DNA of 64,000 nucleotides from Symbiobacterium terraclitae (GCF_017874315.1 NZ_JAGGLG010000005.1:94869-158868), one strand, 5' to 3'. Positions 33,712 to 43,926 are shown, counted from the stretch's first letter. The notes: generated by a model not told the origin, from the letters alone. Numbers and translations are program-made.

Positions 33712-34851
33712 ATGTACCTGTACATGTTCGTGGTTCTGTTCCTGGCACTGTACGGAGGCATCGGCTGGTACATCGGTCTGCGCACGGCCCAGTGGCTGGC
33801 GGCGGTGCTGCCCCGACCGGTGCCGACGGGGCTCTACTGGGCAGCCGTGGCCTTCCTGGCGCTGGCCTTCCCGGTCAGCCGCATGGCCGGCGCATGGCTG
33901 CCGCTCCGGGCGACCGAGCTCCTCGCCCGCGTCGGCGCGTGGTGGATGACGGCGCTCGTCTACGTCATGCCCGCACTGCTGCTGATCGACCTGGTGCGGA
34001 TCCTGATCCGCGGCGTGCGCCTCGCGGCGCCCGGGCTGGTCCCCGACCTCAACCTGGTCAGGGGCACCGGTGCCGCGGTCCTGCTGGCGTACGCGGCCGT
34101 GCTCCTGTACGGCTCGTGGGCGGCCCGCACACCGGTGGTCACCCGGTACGAGCTGACCATCCCCAAGCCTGCCGGGCCCTACCGGGAGCTGAACGTCGTC
34201 CTGGTCTCCGACACCCACCTGGGCACGATCATCGGCAAGGGCCGGCTCCAGGGGCTGGTGGACCGGGTGAACGGGCTGCAGCCCGACCTGGTGCTGCTGG
34301 CCGGCGACATCATCGACGACGATTTCCGGCCCTTCGTCGCCCGGGACATGGCGGCCGTGCTGCGCCAGATTCAGGCGCCGCTGGGCGTCTACGGCGTGCT
34401 CGGCAACCACGACGACGGCGCCGAGAACCTGCCGGCGTACCGGGCAGCCCTGGCGCAGGCCGGCGTCCGCATGCTGGTGGACGAGTGGGTGGAGGTGGAC
34501 GGCGCCTTCTACCTGGTCGGGCGCAACGACCGCTCCCGCGGCCCCGCACCGCTGGAGCAGGTGCTGCAGGGCGTCGACCCGTCCCGCCCCATCCTGCTGA
34601 TGGACCACCAGCCCGACCGGCTGGACGAGGCGGTGGCGGCCGGCGTCGACCTGCAGGTCTCGGGCCACACGCACCGCGGCCAGGTCTGGCCGGGGCGGCT
34701 GCTGACGGACCGCATCTTCGAGGTGGACTGGGGCTACCTGCAGAAGGGCGGCACGCAGTTCGTCGTGTCGCAGGGGTGGGGCACCTGGGGACCGCCGATC
34801 CGCGTCGGCACCCGGTCGGAGATCGTGCAGATCCACATCCGCTTCGCGTGA
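33712..34851 (+). CDS. membrane-anchored metallophosphoesterase
   Basis: A 379-residue protein with four or five membrane helices in the first 145 residues and a calcineurin-like phosphoesterase domain after that. The metal motifs are complete: VSDTHLG, LAGDIIDDD, GNHDD and SGHTHRGQ. The family includes YkuE-type lipid or cyclic nucleotide phosphoesterases; the catalytic face is probably outside the cell or at the membrane. GGAG precedes the ATG closely. Cotranscribed with the SDR gene. Confidence 0.9.
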   Translation: MYLYMFVVLFLALYGGIGWYIGLRTAQWLAAVLPRPVPTGLYWAAVAFLALAFPVSRMAGAWLPLRATELLARVGAWWMTALVYVMPALLLIDLVRILIRGVRLAAPGLVPDLNLVRGTGAAVLLAYAAVLLYGSWAARTPVVTRYELTIPKPAGPYRELNVVLVSDTHLGTIIGKGRLQGLVDRVNGLQPDLVLLAGDIIDDDFRPFVARDMAAVLRQIQAPLGVYGVLGNHDDGAENLPAYRAALAQAGVRMLVDEWVEVDGAFYLVGRNDRSRGPAPLEQVLQGVDPSRPILLMDHQPDRLDEAVAAGVDLQVSGHTHRGQVWPGRLLTDRIFEVDWGYLQKGGTQFVVSQGWGTWGPPIRVGTRSEIVQIHIRFA

Positions 34852-34859
34852 ACGACTAC

Positions 34860-34891
34860 AGGCCCCCGACGTCGAGTGGCGCCGGGGGCCT
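34860..34891. terminator. bidirectional terminator
   Basis: AGGCCCCCG pairs with CGGGGGCCT between the convergent phosphoesterase and ABC ATPase genes. Confidence 0.6.
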
Positions 34892-34909
34892 GCTGCTACT
34901 CGTCCCGCA

Positions 34910-35836
34910 TCACACCTCCGGACAGGCGACCAGGTGGCCCGGGGCCACCTCCCGCATCGCAGGCCGCTCCTTCCGGCACCGCTCCGTGGCCGCCGGGCAG
35001 TGCGGAGCCCACGGGCAGCCCTGCAGCACCCGGCCGGCGGCGTCCTCCTCCGGCGGCAGCGGCTCGGCGGTGCGCCCCAGGAACCGCTGGCTGAAGGGGT
35101 GGCGGGGCCCGGTCAGCACCTGCTCCGCCGGACCCAGCTCCAGCAGCCGGCCGCTGTGCATTATCCCCACCCGGTGGGACAGGCGGGAGATCACCCGCAC
35201 GTCCTGGGAGATCAACAGGTACGCGGTGCCCTGCTTCCGCTGGACCTCCGCCAGCAGCCGCAGGATCTCCGCCTGCAGCTGCGGGTCGACGCCCGAGACC
35301 GGCTCGTCCAGGGCGATCAGCACCGGGTTCACCGCCAGGGCCCGGGCGATCGCCAGCCGCTGCTGCTGCCCGCCCGACATCTGCTGGGGCGTCCGGTCCA
35401 GGAACTCGCCCGGCGGCAGCCCCACCCGCTCCATCGCCGCAGCGATGCGGGCCTCGCCGTCGGGCAGGTCGCAGAGGCGCATCAGCTCCTGCAGCTGCTT
35501 GCGGGTTGTCTGGGCCATCTCCAGCGAGTCGCGGGCGTCCTGCCGCACCATCTGCAGGCGGCGGCGCGCCCGCTTGCGGTCCAGCTGCCGCGCGTCCTTC
35601 CCCTCGATGAACACGCCGCCCCGGTCGACGGGCCGGCGCAGGGTGGCGGCTTCGGCCAGCGTCGTCTTGCCGGCGCCGCTGCCGCCCATCAGTCCCAGGG
35701 TCTCCCCCCTGGAGATGGACAGGCTCACCCCGTCCACCGCACGTACCGGCTTGGCACTCCAGAGTCCGAACGGTCCGGTGGGATCGGTGCGGTGGAGTAC
35801 GACGACATCCTTTAGCTCCAATAGAGTCCCGGACAA
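34910..35836 (-). CDS. peptide/nickel-type ABC transporter ATPase (orphan)
   Basis: A 308-residue ATPase of the OppF/DppF kind: Walker A GGSGAGKTT, signature MSGGQQQRLAIARAL, Walker B LIALDEPVSGVD, then the C-terminal oligopeptide-transporter tail with CPWAPHC...C cysteines. Such subunits work with a second ATPase, two permeases and a binding protein; none is adjacent. TTG start with AGGAGG at seven bases. Eleven bases after the Nif3 gene, so it is probably cotranscribed with trmK-nif3. It may pair with a transporter elsewhere in the genome. Confidence 0.88.
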   Translation of the reverse strand: MSGTLLELKDVVVLHRTDPTGPFGLWSAKPVRAVDGVSLSISRGETLGLMGGSGAGKTTLAEAATLRRPVDRGGVFIEGKDARQLDRKRARRRLQMVRQDARDSLEMAQTTRKQLQELMRLCDLPDGEARIAAAMERVGLPPGEFLDRTPQQMSGGQQQRLAIARALAVNPVLIALDEPVSGVDPQLQAEILRLLAEVQRKQGTAYLLISQDVRVISRLSHRVGIMHSGRLLELGPAEQVLTGPRHPFSQRFLGRTAEPLPPEEDAAGRVLQGCPWAPHCPAATERCRKERPAMREVAPGHLVACPEV

Positions 35837-35847
35837 GGGGCCACCTC

Positions 35848-36963
35848 CTAGATAAAGCGGAACGGGTCGCCGCCCGACTGCGCCTCCCTCACCTCGACCG
35901 CCGCGCCGTCCTTCCGGAGCCGCTCCCGCAGGTAGGCGGCCAGCGGCCGGACGGCGATGGCCTCGGCATTGTAGTGGCCGACATCGACCACGGCGATCCC
36001 GAGGTCCAGCGCGTCCTGGGCCTCGTGGTAGCGCACGTCGCCGGTCACCAGCACGTCGGCCCCCCGCGCCGCGGCGGGGCGGATCAGGTCAGAGCCAGCG
36101 CCGGCGCCGACCGCCACCGTGGCGACCTGCCGCCCGGGATCGCCCACCACCCGCACGGTGGGGGTGTTCAGGGCGGCCTTCAGGCGCTCGGCCAGCGCGG
36201 CCAGGGTCACCGGCTGCGCCAGCCGGCCGATGCGGCCGTGGCCCCGCACCCGCCCGGGATTGGCCAGCGGGTAGAGGTCGTAGGCGACCTCCTCGTACGG
36301 GTGGGCCGCGATCATCGCCCGCACGGCCCGGGCCGCGGCGGACTCGGGCACGATGGTCTCCAGCCGCACCTCTTCCGCCCGCTCCAGCTGGCCCTGCCGC
36401 CCGATGTACGGGTTGGTGCCCTCCAGGGGCAGGAACGTGCCCGTGCCGGGGGCCTGGAATGTGCAGTGGCTGTAGTTGCCGATGTGGCCCGCGCCCTCCC
36501 GGGCCAGCGCCTCCAGCACCGCGTCCTCGTGGCCCCGGGGAACGAAGACCACCAGCTTCAGGAAGCGCTCCTCGCCGGCCCGCTTCAGCACCTGGTGCTC
36601 GGAGAGTCCGGCGGCGGCGGCCAGGGAGTCGTTGGTCATGCCGGCCGCCTGGTCGAGGTTGGTGTGGGCGGCGTACAGGGCGATCCCCTTCACGATGAGC
36701 CGCTGCAGCCGCCGCGCAGCCGCGCCGTCGAACCGCAGCGCCTTCAGCGGCCGGAAGATGGGCGGGTGGTGGACCACCACCAGGTCGCACCCCGCGCGCT
36801 CGGCCTCCTCCAGCACCGGGTCGGTCAGCTCAAGGGCGACCAGCACCCGCTCTACCTGCGCGGCGGGGTCGCCCACCTGCAGGCCGACATTGTCCCACGA
36901 CTCCGCCCATTCGAGCGGGGCCAGTTCCTCAACATAGGCCGCGATCTTCGCGACGGTCGTCAC
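35848..36963 (-). CDS. Nif3-like dinuclear metal protein (YqfO family)
   Basis: A 371-residue Nif3-family protein. The metal-site blocks are VVHHPPIF, AAHTNLD near the start and DVGHYNAE near the end, separated by an inserted PII/CutA-like domain (about residues 125-230), the layout of Bacillus YqfO. The family is often annotated as GTP cyclohydrolase 1 type 2; biochemical function is debated. GTG at 36963 is set by GGAGG at eight bases, and gives the usual family length. Follows trmK by 34 bases, the conserved Firmicute pair. Confidence 0.92.
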   Translation of the reverse strand: MTTVAKIAAYVEELAPLEWAESWDNVGLQVGDPAAQVERVLVALELTDPVLEEAERAGCDLVVVHHPPIFRPLKALRFDGAAARRLQRLIVKGIALYAAHTNLDQAAGMTNDSLAAAAGLSEHQVLKRAGEERFLKLVVFVPRGHEDAVLEALAREGAGHIGNYSHCTFQAPGTGTFLPLEGTNPYIGRQGQLERAEEVRLETIVPESAAARAVRAMIAAHPYEEVAYDLYPLANPGRVRGHGRIGRLAQPVTLAALAERLKAALNTPTVRVVGDPGRQVATVAVGAGAGSDLIRPAAARGADVLVTGDVRYHEAQDALDLGIAVVDVGHYNAEAIAVRPLAAYLRERLRKDGAAVEVREAQSGGDPFRFI

Positions 36964-36997
36964 CGGCAGCACCTCCACAGGTCTGCGATCTCCTAAA

Positions 36998-37738
36998 TTA
37001 TACATGACCGATGGTCTCCGCTGAAGCGCCGGGGGGGCCGCCACCGGGCGCCTCGCCCAGGCGTTCGGCAGCCTCGGCGAGCAGCCGCACGAGGCCGGCC
37101 AGTTCGGCCGCCCGCGCCCTCGCCGCGGGCCGGTCCGACCGCTGCGCGCCCTCCAGGGCCCGCCGGGCCAGGGCCAGCTTCTCCGCCACGTGGCGCCGCA
37201 CCAGCGGCCCTCCCTGCCGGAGCAGCAACGGCCCGACCTCCTCCTCGGCGCGGCTGAGGGCCATCTCGCCCGGCTCCGCCACCAGCACCGGATAGAGCCG
37301 CCCGCCGTCCTCCACGATCTCCTCGGCCACCAGCTTCCAGCCGTTGGCCGCCAGCCAGCGCCTCAGCTGCGCCTCGCCCCCCATCGGCTGCAGCACGAGC
37401 CGGCGGACCCCCGCGAGGGGCCCCTCCTCCAGGATGCGGGCGATCAGCGGGCCGCCCATGCCGCAGACGGCCACGCAGGCGGCCTCGCCCGGGGCGAGCA
37501 CGGAGAGGCCAGGACCCAGCCGCAGGTCGATGCGGTCGGCGAGGCCCGCCGCGTCGACGGTGTTGCGCGCTGCGGCCAGTGGCCCGGGCAGGATGTCGCC
37601 GGCGACAGCGCGCGGCACGTGGCCCGCGGCCACCAGGTGGGCGGGCAGATAAGCGTGGTCGGTTCCGATGTCGGCAAAGGTCTGGCCCTGCGGCACATGG
37701 CGGGCCACGGCGGCGAGTCGGGGCGGCAGCTGAAGCAT
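36998..37738 (-). CDS. trmK: tRNA (adenine-22-N1)-methyltransferase
   Basis: A 246-residue TrmK that methylates N1 of A22 in tRNA. The SAM site FADIGTDHAYLP, acidic AVAGDILPGPL, and the catalytic-region VAVCGMGGPLI are clear. The helical C-terminal domain after about residue 165 is the expected tRNA-binding part. The last 20 residues are Gly- and Pro-rich. ATG at 37738; the open frame continues far upstream but without similarity. Forms an operon with nif3. Confidence 0.93.
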   Translation of the reverse strand: MLQLPPRLAAVARHVPQGQTFADIGTDHAYLPAHLVAAGHVPRAVAGDILPGPLAAARNTVDAAGLADRIDLRLGPGLSVLAPGEAACVAVCGMGGPLIARILEEGPLAGVRRLVLQPMGGEAQLRRWLAANGWKLVAEEIVEDGGRLYPVLVAEPGEMALSRAEEEVGPLLLRQGGPLVRRHVAEKLALARRALEGAQRSDRPAARARAAELAGLVRLLAEAAERLGEAPGGGPPGASAETIGHV

Positions 37739-37843
37739 GCGGGCGGCAGTCCTCCCATCGCGCGTTAGGGTTCGCCGGGGCGGCCCGGTTCGACGCGCCG
37801 GACTTCGGGAAAGCTGTGCAAAAGGGACAAGGGAGGCAGAGCT

Positions 37844-38848
37844 GTGAACCAGACGGCCAGGCCCGCCGGGCGGCTGCTGAGCTGGCCGCTCGTACTGCTG
37901 ACCCTGACCCTCGCCCTGACCGGCTGCGGCACCCCCGCCGGCGGCGAGGGGTTCACCACGCTGGCAAGGGGCAGCCACAGCGGCATCACGTCCCAGGAGG
38001 CCGCACTCATCACCAGCCTCGCCGAGTGGGAGGCCCTGTGGCGGCGCCACGCCAGCCGCTTCGACCCGCCCCCCGCCATGCCTCCGGTCGACTTCGGCCG
38101 CAGGTCGGTGGTCGCCCTCTTCGCGGGGGAGCGGCCCACGGGAGGGTACAGCCTGCAGATCGTGGAGGCGGCGCTGCAGGGGGAGAGCCTGCGGGTCTCG
38201 GCCGTGGAGGTGCGCCCCGCCCCGGGCCGCCCGGTCACGCAGGCCACGACCCAGCCGTATCACATCATCGCCGTGCCGCGGGTCAAGAAGCAGACCCGCC
38301 TGGAGGTGCGCTGGCGGGTGCGGACGGCCGCTGCCGCCGCCCGCTCACCAGCGGGCGCGGTGCTCCTCTGCCCAGCCGACCATCCGGTCGATGGCGATGC
38401 GCTCGCCGTCGACCGTCGTCACACTGCCGCTGAAGCGCCCGATCATCTGGTGAACCTCGGAGCGCACGATCAGCGCGTCGGTCTTGGCCACCCGCTCGAA
38501 GAACGGCTCGAAGAGCAGGTCCACCTGATCCGTGGCCCGGGTGCGGATGCGCCAGGGGCGCATGAAGTCGGCGGGGTCGTACTCGAAGCGCAGGTCGTCG
38601 TGGACCTTGGTCACACGCCCGTCCACGACGAAGCCGTTCTCGTTCATCCCCGTGCCGTCGGTCCAGCCGCCGCCCAGGTTCAGGCCCACGGTACGGCCGC
38701 CCTGGACCCCGGAGGCGGCCGCCCAGTTCCAGAAGCCCCGGTAGGGCCAGACGCCCCGGCCGAAGTCGAGGCAGGCGAAGCCGTCGAAGGGGATCCGCCG
38801 GTCCCCCAGGCGCACCTCGCCCCGTGCGGGCAGCGCCTCCTGCTTTGA
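37844..38848 (+). CDS. lipoprotein with PrcB-like domain and no normal stop
   Basis: The first about 170 residues are a lipoprotein: signal helix with lipobox LTGC (about residue 24-27), then a PrcB_C-like domain with SLAEWEALWRRHA, VVALFAGERPTGGYSL and YHIIAVPR. Such proteins resemble the PrcB subunit of the treponemal prtP protease complex. GTG at 37844 has GGGAGG seven bases upstream. No stop follows the domain; the frame runs another 168 codons antisense to the DUF2804 gene, reading low-complexity sequence, and stops at 38848. Either the stop was lost or a sequencing shift hides it; the functional part probably ends near 38340. Confidence 0.6.
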   Translation: MNQTARPAGRLLSWPLVLLTLTLALTGCGTPAGGEGFTTLARGSHSGITSQEAALITSLAEWEALWRRHASRFDPPPAMPPVDFGRRSVVALFAGERPTGGYSLQIVEAALQGESLRVSAVEVRPAPGRPVTQATTQPYHIIAVPRVKKQTRLEVRWRVRTAAAAARSPAGAVLLCPADHPVDGDALAVDRRHTAAEAPDHLVNLGAHDQRVGLGHPLEERLEEQVHLIRGPGADAPGAHEVGGVVLEAQVVVDLGHTPVHDEAVLVHPRAVGPAAAQVQAHGTAALDPGGGRPVPEAPVGPDAPAEVEAGEAVEGDPPVPQAHLAPCGQRLLL

Positions 38849-39352
38849 GGTGAACTGGAACCGGCTGCGGCTCCACGGGATGACGACGTTGACGGACTCC
38901 TGGCCGGGCGGGCGGATGACGGTGAAGCTGGCCTCCAGGGACATCCCGCCGAAGTCAGGGCTCTCCGTCACCAGGCGGACGTTCGTGCCGTCGTCGGCCA
39001 TCAGCATGCGGAGCCTCGGATCCTCGAAGAGCACGTCCCCCTCCACGCCCTCGGGGAGGACCAGTCGCCTCCCGAAGGGGTGCAGGACCGTCTGCTCGAT
39101 GAACTCGTGCGTGGCAAAGTCGAGGAAGTAAGCGAACGCCAGGGCGGCGTAGTCGAGGTGCGTCAGCGTCAGCGAGAAGAGGTGGGTGTCGGTGGTGATC
39201 GCCCAGTAGTTCCAGCGCTTCTTGCGCAGCCAGTGGCCACGCAGGTTGCAGCGGTGCAGAGGGCGGCGCGACCAGCCCACGGCGTCCGGGTTGAGTCGCC
39301 CGTGCTCGTCGCAGAGCAGGATCGGTGCGTGCAGTTCCGGTTCCGTCTTCAC
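38345..39352 (-). CDS. DUF2804 domain protein
   Basis: A 335-residue protein matching DUF2804 over its whole length: ALLY-like beta-strand pattern with LCDEHGRLN at the start, NLRGHWLRKKRWNYWAI, and the DFGRGVWPYRGFWNWAAASG block with GLNLGGGWTDGTGMNENG. The fold is likely a double beta-barrel similar to hydroxyneurosporene-synthase (CrtC)-type lipocalins; function unknown. GTG start with GGGAGG nine bases upstream. Overlaps the tail of the opposite lipoprotein frame by 504 bases. Confidence 0.83.
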   Translation of the reverse strand: MKTEPELHAPILLCDEHGRLNPDAVGWSRRPLHRCNLRGHWLRKKRWNYWAITTDTHLFSLTLTHLDYAALAFAYFLDFATHEFIEQTVLHPFGRRLVLPEGVEGDVLFEDPRLRMLMADDGTNVRLVTESPDFGGMSLEASFTVIRPPGQESVNVVIPWSRSRFQFTSKQEALPARGEVRLGDRRIPFDGFACLDFGRGVWPYRGFWNWAAASGVQGGRTVGLNLGGGWTDGTGMNENGFVVDGRVTKVHDDLRFEYDPADFMRPWRIRTRATDQVDLLFEPFFERVAKTDALIVRSEVHQMIGRFSGSVTTVDGERIAIDRMVGWAEEHRARW

Positions 39353-39626
39353 CGTCGTCAGCCTCCCGTCGCGCAGACTCGCTCACGTCCCCCTTGCCCC
39401 TGACCTTCGCCCAATCATTCTACCCCGCACCACCGGTTCCCTCTGCCAGCGGCGAATCCTCCAAATCCCGGGGCTGTCTTGCACGTAATCGACGACTCAT
39501 TACAATATTTGCTGGGCGCTTCCGCGAACCGCGTCATGCAGGACCATGGTTGTGGCGCTTGCAAGGCCGCATCGTACCACCCGAGTAGTTGCTCTTGCAT
39601 ATTTCAGCTGTGTGGGAGGAGCCCGA

Positions 39627-40079
39627 ATGAGGTTGGGTAAGGGGATCGCGTGCGTACTTCTTGCTATTTTGCTTGCTGGATGCTCGATGCCGAAAGAACC
39701 CGTGTTCACTGGAGTACACCTTCTCGCGGATGCGACGATGCGCATTGTGCGGATCACAACTGACGAAACAGAGGTGGCGTTTTCGGTAAGCGTTGTAAAC
39801 GCCGGAACAGAGACCTGCAAGGAAGCAGAGTGGTGGATTGACTGGTGGCCGGAAGAGCTGAAGAAGCGCCTGATTCGGGAATCGAACCGGGGATGGGGCA
39901 TGGGCGAGGTTGCTCCGGGAGAGAAGCATAATCCCACGGGAGGGACTCCTTTCGACACGACGGGTCTGTCAGAGAGCGAGATCATCCAGCTCTTGCAAGA
40001 CTTGGCCGTAACCCTTCGATGTGAGGATAACGGGTACACCAATCGAGTGTTGTTCTCACTGAGGGACGAACGGCCCTGA
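39627..40079 (+). CDS. small lipoprotein of unknown function, atypical composition
   Basis: A 150-residue lipoprotein with a signal helix and lipobox LAGC (about 17-20), followed by a beta-rich soluble domain (VRITTDETEVAFSVSVVNAG) and an EIIQLLQDL helix. No family recognised. GGGAGGAG precedes the ATG. Base composition is close to 52 percent GC, far below the neighbours, and codon use differs (TTG, ATT, AAT, ACT frequent), which suggests recent acquisition next to two tRNA genes. Confidence 0.7.
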   Translation: MRLGKGIACVLLAILLAGCSMPKEPVFTGVHLLADATMRIVRITTDETEVAFSVSVVNAGTETCKEAEWWIDWWPEELKKRLIRESNRGWGMGEVAPGEKHNPTGGTPFDTTGLSESEIIQLLQDLAVTLRCEDNGYTNRVLFSLRDERP

Positions 40080-40234
40080 GGCGTCGCTCTTTCGCCCAAC
40101 CAATGGATGCCAAGATCCGTACCGAGTATGCCGGCCGGGACTTGACCTGTCCAACGGCCACGTCAGAGGCATGGGTGCATGCCGCGGTGAGACCCAATCC
40201 GAAGTCACACCCCGCCAGGTGAGCAAGACGGTAA

Positions 40235-40266
40235 GGCCCCGGGACTGCGGAAACAGTCCTGGGGCC
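40235..40266 (+). terminator. hairpin downstream of the lipoprotein
   Basis: GGCCCCGGGACTG pairs with CAGTCCTGGGGCC with one G-T mismatch and a six-base loop. Confidence 0.45.
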
Positions 40267-40284
40267 ACGGCCTCTGAAGTCACA

Positions 40285-40310
40285 GCGGACCACCCCTCCG
40301 GGTGATCCGC
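40285..40310. terminator. hairpin between lipoprotein and tRNA-Ile
   Basis: GCGGACCACCC and GGGTGATCCGC pair around a four-base loop; TTTCTC follows on the plus strand. It could end either the lipoprotein or the tRNA transcript. Confidence 0.5.
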
Positions 40311-40321
40311 TTTCTCATCGT

Positions 40322-40397
40322 TGGTGGGCCCTGTAGGATTCGAACCTACGACCAACCGGTTATGAGCCGGCAGCTCTGACCGCTGAGCTAAGGGCCC
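40322..40397 (-). tRNA. tRNA-Ile (CAT, lysidine type)
   Basis: A complete 76-base cloverleaf with encoded CCA. Acceptor GGGCCC pairs with GGGCCC complement, D-arm AGCTCAG, anticodon loop CTCATAA, and T-arm GGTTCGAATCC. Anticodon CAT could be Met, but the loop and the D-arm match the Firmicute tRNA-Ile2 whose C34 is changed to lysidine by TilS and which reads AUA; elongator tRNA-Met differs. It has its own promoter at 40407-40435. Confidence 0.88.
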
Positions 40398-40406
40398 GCA
40401 TAAGCC

Positions 40407-40435
40407 ATTTTACGCGACCCGCTCACTTTCAACAA
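40407..40435 (-). promoter_or_regulatory. promoter of tRNA-Ile
   Basis: TTGTTG (40435-40430) and TAAAAT (40412-40407), 17 bases apart, nine bases before the tRNA 5' end. Confidence 0.6.
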
Positions 40436-40459
40436 GGGCGAAGGGGCGAACAGAAAAAA

Positions 40460-40478
40460 CAGGCGGCCGAACCGCCTG
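40460..40478 (-). terminator. terminator of tRNA-Asn
   Basis: CAGGCGG and CCGCCTG form the stem; six Ts follow on the minus strand. A classic Rho-independent terminator between the two tRNAs. Confidence 0.85.
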
Positions 40479-40485
40479 TCTCGAC

Positions 40486-40560
40486 TGGCTCCGGCGGTAG
40501 GATTCGAACCTACGACCCTCCGGTTAACAGCCGGACGCTCTACCGCTGAGCTACGCCGGA
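40486..40560 (-). tRNA. tRNA-Asn (GTT)
   Basis: A complete 75-base cloverleaf with encoded CCA. Acceptor TCCGGCG pairs with CGCCGGA, anticodon loop CTGTTAA gives GTT, T-arm GGTTCGAATCC. Strong own promoter and terminator. Confidence 0.95.
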
Positions 40561-40574
40561 ATGGACACGCTCGT

Positions 40575-40603
40575 ATTTTACCCCGGTAGCGCGATGAAGT
40601 CAA
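40575..40603 (-). promoter_or_regulatory. promoter of tRNA-Asn
   Basis: TTGACT (40603-40598) and TAAAAT (40580-40575) are 17 bases apart on the minus strand, 14 bases before the tRNA. Near-consensus sigma-A promoter. Confidence 0.8.
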
Positions 40604-40689
40604 CCATCATTTTTCACCTTGGGAATTTCCATTTCAGTCCAGCAGTGGCCGCAGGGACCCTGCCGCGGCAGATTCACGCAGGCGAGGAC

Positions 40690-40748
40690 GGGCAGCGCGT
40701 GCGGACGAGATCTTGTGGGAATGATCTCGGCCGCAACCCGCGCTGCCC
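40690..40748 (-). terminator. large nested hairpin after aceA
   Basis: Three stacked stems (GGGCAGCGCG, TGCGG, CGAGATC with their complements) form one 59-base structure 33 bases after the aceA stop. It may end the aceBA transcript or protect its 3' end; there is no U-run. Confidence 0.5.
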
Positions 40749-40780
40749 CGTCTCACCGCTGCAATCTTGCGATCGGGACA

Positions 40781-42079
<1,299 letters not shown>

Positions 42080-42111
42080 CCCGTCATCCTCCTCCTCGTC
42101 CTGTGTGCGGT

Positions 42112-43704
42112 TCAGATCAGGGCGTAACCCGGCAGGGTCAGGAACTCCGGGAAGTCCTCCTTCATCGCCACCGCCTCGAAGAGCTGCCGCGCGGCGTGGA
42201 ACCGGCCGCAGGTGAAGGCCCGCGAGCCCACCTGGCGGTGGATGCGCTCCAGCTCCTCGTCCATCAGCTGGCGCACCAGCTCCGGGGTGACGCGCCGCCC
42301 GTCCGCCAGCGCCGCCCGCTGCCGCAGCCACTGCCAGACCTGCGAGCGGGAGATCTCGGCCGTCGCGGCATCCTCCATGAGGTTGTGGATAGCCGCCGCC
42401 CCCACCCCGCGCAGCCAGGATTCGATATACTGGATGCCGACGTTCAGGTTGAGCCGCAGCCCCTCCTCGGTGACGGCCCCCGGCGTCGCGGCGAAGTTGA
42501 GGAGGTCGGCCGCCGTCACGGAGACGTCCGGCCGCTGCCGGTCGATCTGATTCGGCCGGCCGCCCAGCACCTCGTCGAAGACGGCGGTCGCCACGGGCAC
42601 CAGGTCCGGGTGGGCCACCCAGGTGCCGTCGAAGCCGTCGTTCGCCTCCCGCTCCTTGTCCTGCCGCACCTTCTCCAGCGCCACGGCGTTGACCGCGGGG
42701 TTGCGCCGGCTGGGGATGAAGGCCGCCATCCCGCCCATGGCGAAGGTGCCGCGCCGGTGGCAGGTCTTCACCAGCAGCTCGGTGTAGGCGCGCATGAAGG
42801 GGACGGTCATGGTGACCGCGCTGCGGTCGGGGAAGCGCACGTCGGGCCGGTTCCGGAACTTCTTGATGCAGCTGAAGATATAGTCCCAGCGGCCGGCGTT
42901 GAGGCCCACCGAGTGCTCCCGCAGCTCGTAGAGGATCTCATCCATCTCGAAGGCCGCGAGGATCGTCTCGATCAGCACGGTGGCCTTGATCGTGCCGCGG
43001 GGGATGTCGAGGTACTCCTGGGCGAAGCAGAAGACGTCGTTCCAGAGGCGCGCCTCCAGGTGGCTCTCCAGCTTCGGCAGGTAGAAGTAAGGCCCGCTCC
43101 CCTTCTCCAGCAGCCGCCGGGCGTTGTGGAAGAAGAAGAGACCGAAGTCCACCAGGCTGCCCGAGGCCGGACGCCCGTCGATCGCGATGTGCCGCTCGGG
43201 CAGGTGCCAGCCCCGGGGCCGCACGAAGAGCGTCGCGACCTTCTCCTTCAGCCGGTAGACCCGGCCGTCCGGGGAGGTGTACGAGATCGTGCCGTTCACG
43301 GCGTCGATCAGGTTGATCTGGCCCTCGATGATGTTGGCCCACGTCGGCGAGGTGGAGTCCTCGAAGTCGGCCATGAACACCCGGGCGCCGGAGTTGAGGG
43401 CGTTGATGATCATCTTCCGGTCGACCGGCCCGGTGATCTCGACCCGGCGGTCCGCCAGGTCGGGGGGATACGGGGCCACGGTCCACTCCGCCTCGCGGAT
43501 GGCGCGGGTCTCGGGCAGGAAGTCGGGCAGCTCCCCCCTGTCGAGCCGCTCCTGGCGCTCCCGCCTCAGCTCCAACAGCTCGTCCCGCCTGGCCGAAAAC
43601 CGGCGGTGCAGCTCCACCAGGAATGCGAGCGCCTCCGGGGTCAGCACCTCGCCGTAGCGCTCGCCCATCGCCCCGGTGATCGACAGGCCCTCAAGGGTCA
43701 GCAC
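42112..43704 (-). CDS. aceB: malate synthase A
   Basis: A 530-residue malate synthase, which joins glyoxylate and acetyl-CoA. Blocks include [42 protein letters not shown]-type metal site, [12 protein letters not shown] and [13 protein letters not shown] at 43704 is taken because a GGCGGTGG site lies eight bases upstream and the length then equals the A-form family; a GTG at 43713 is also in frame. A FadR-like palindrome lies 223 bases upstream. Confidence 0.95.
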   Translation of the reverse strand: MLTLEGLSITGAMGERYGEVLTPEALAFLVELHRRFSARRDELLELRRERQERLDRGELPDFLPETRAIREAEWTVAPYPPDLADRRVEITGPVDRKMIINALNSGARVFMADFEDSTSPTWANIIEGQINLIDAVNGTISYTSPDGRVYRLKEKVATLFVRPRGWHLPERHIAIDGRPASGSLVDFGLFFFHNARRLLEKGSGPYFYLPKLESHLEARLWNDVFCFAQEYLDIPRGTIKATVLIETILAAFEMDEILYELREHSVGLNAGRWDYIFSCIKKFRNRPDVRFPDRSAVTMTVPFMRAYTELLVKTCHRRGTFAMGGMAAFIPSRRNPAVNAVALEKVRQDKEREANDGFDGTWVAHPDLVPVATAVFDEVLGGRPNQIDRQRPDVSVTAADLLNFAATPGAVTEEGLRLNLNVGIQYIESWLRGVGAAAIHNLMEDAATAEISRSQVWQWLRQRAALADGRRVTPELVRQLMDEELERIHRQVGSRAFTCGRFHAARQLFEAVAMKEDFPEFLTLPGYALI

Positions 43705-43926
43705 AGGAGAATCCACCGCCTTTCGACCAACTTTATCGTAGCGATAGTATAGAAAAGTTGCACACGACGGTCGCCGGGCGGGCGACGAACGGCCCGTTTC
43801 GGCTGCCGGATGAAATTCCGTGGACCTGCCCCCGATTGCACCACCGTTCACATGCCGCCCGGTGCGGTTCATCGCTCAATCGTGGCAGTTTCGCCCCGGG
43901 CGGACCAGCCCACTGCCCGCGGGCGG

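Noticed and set aside
40056..40355. A 99-codon minus-strand frame over tRNA-Ile and the lipoprotein end
   Set aside because: It covers a tRNA and two hairpins; composition is random.
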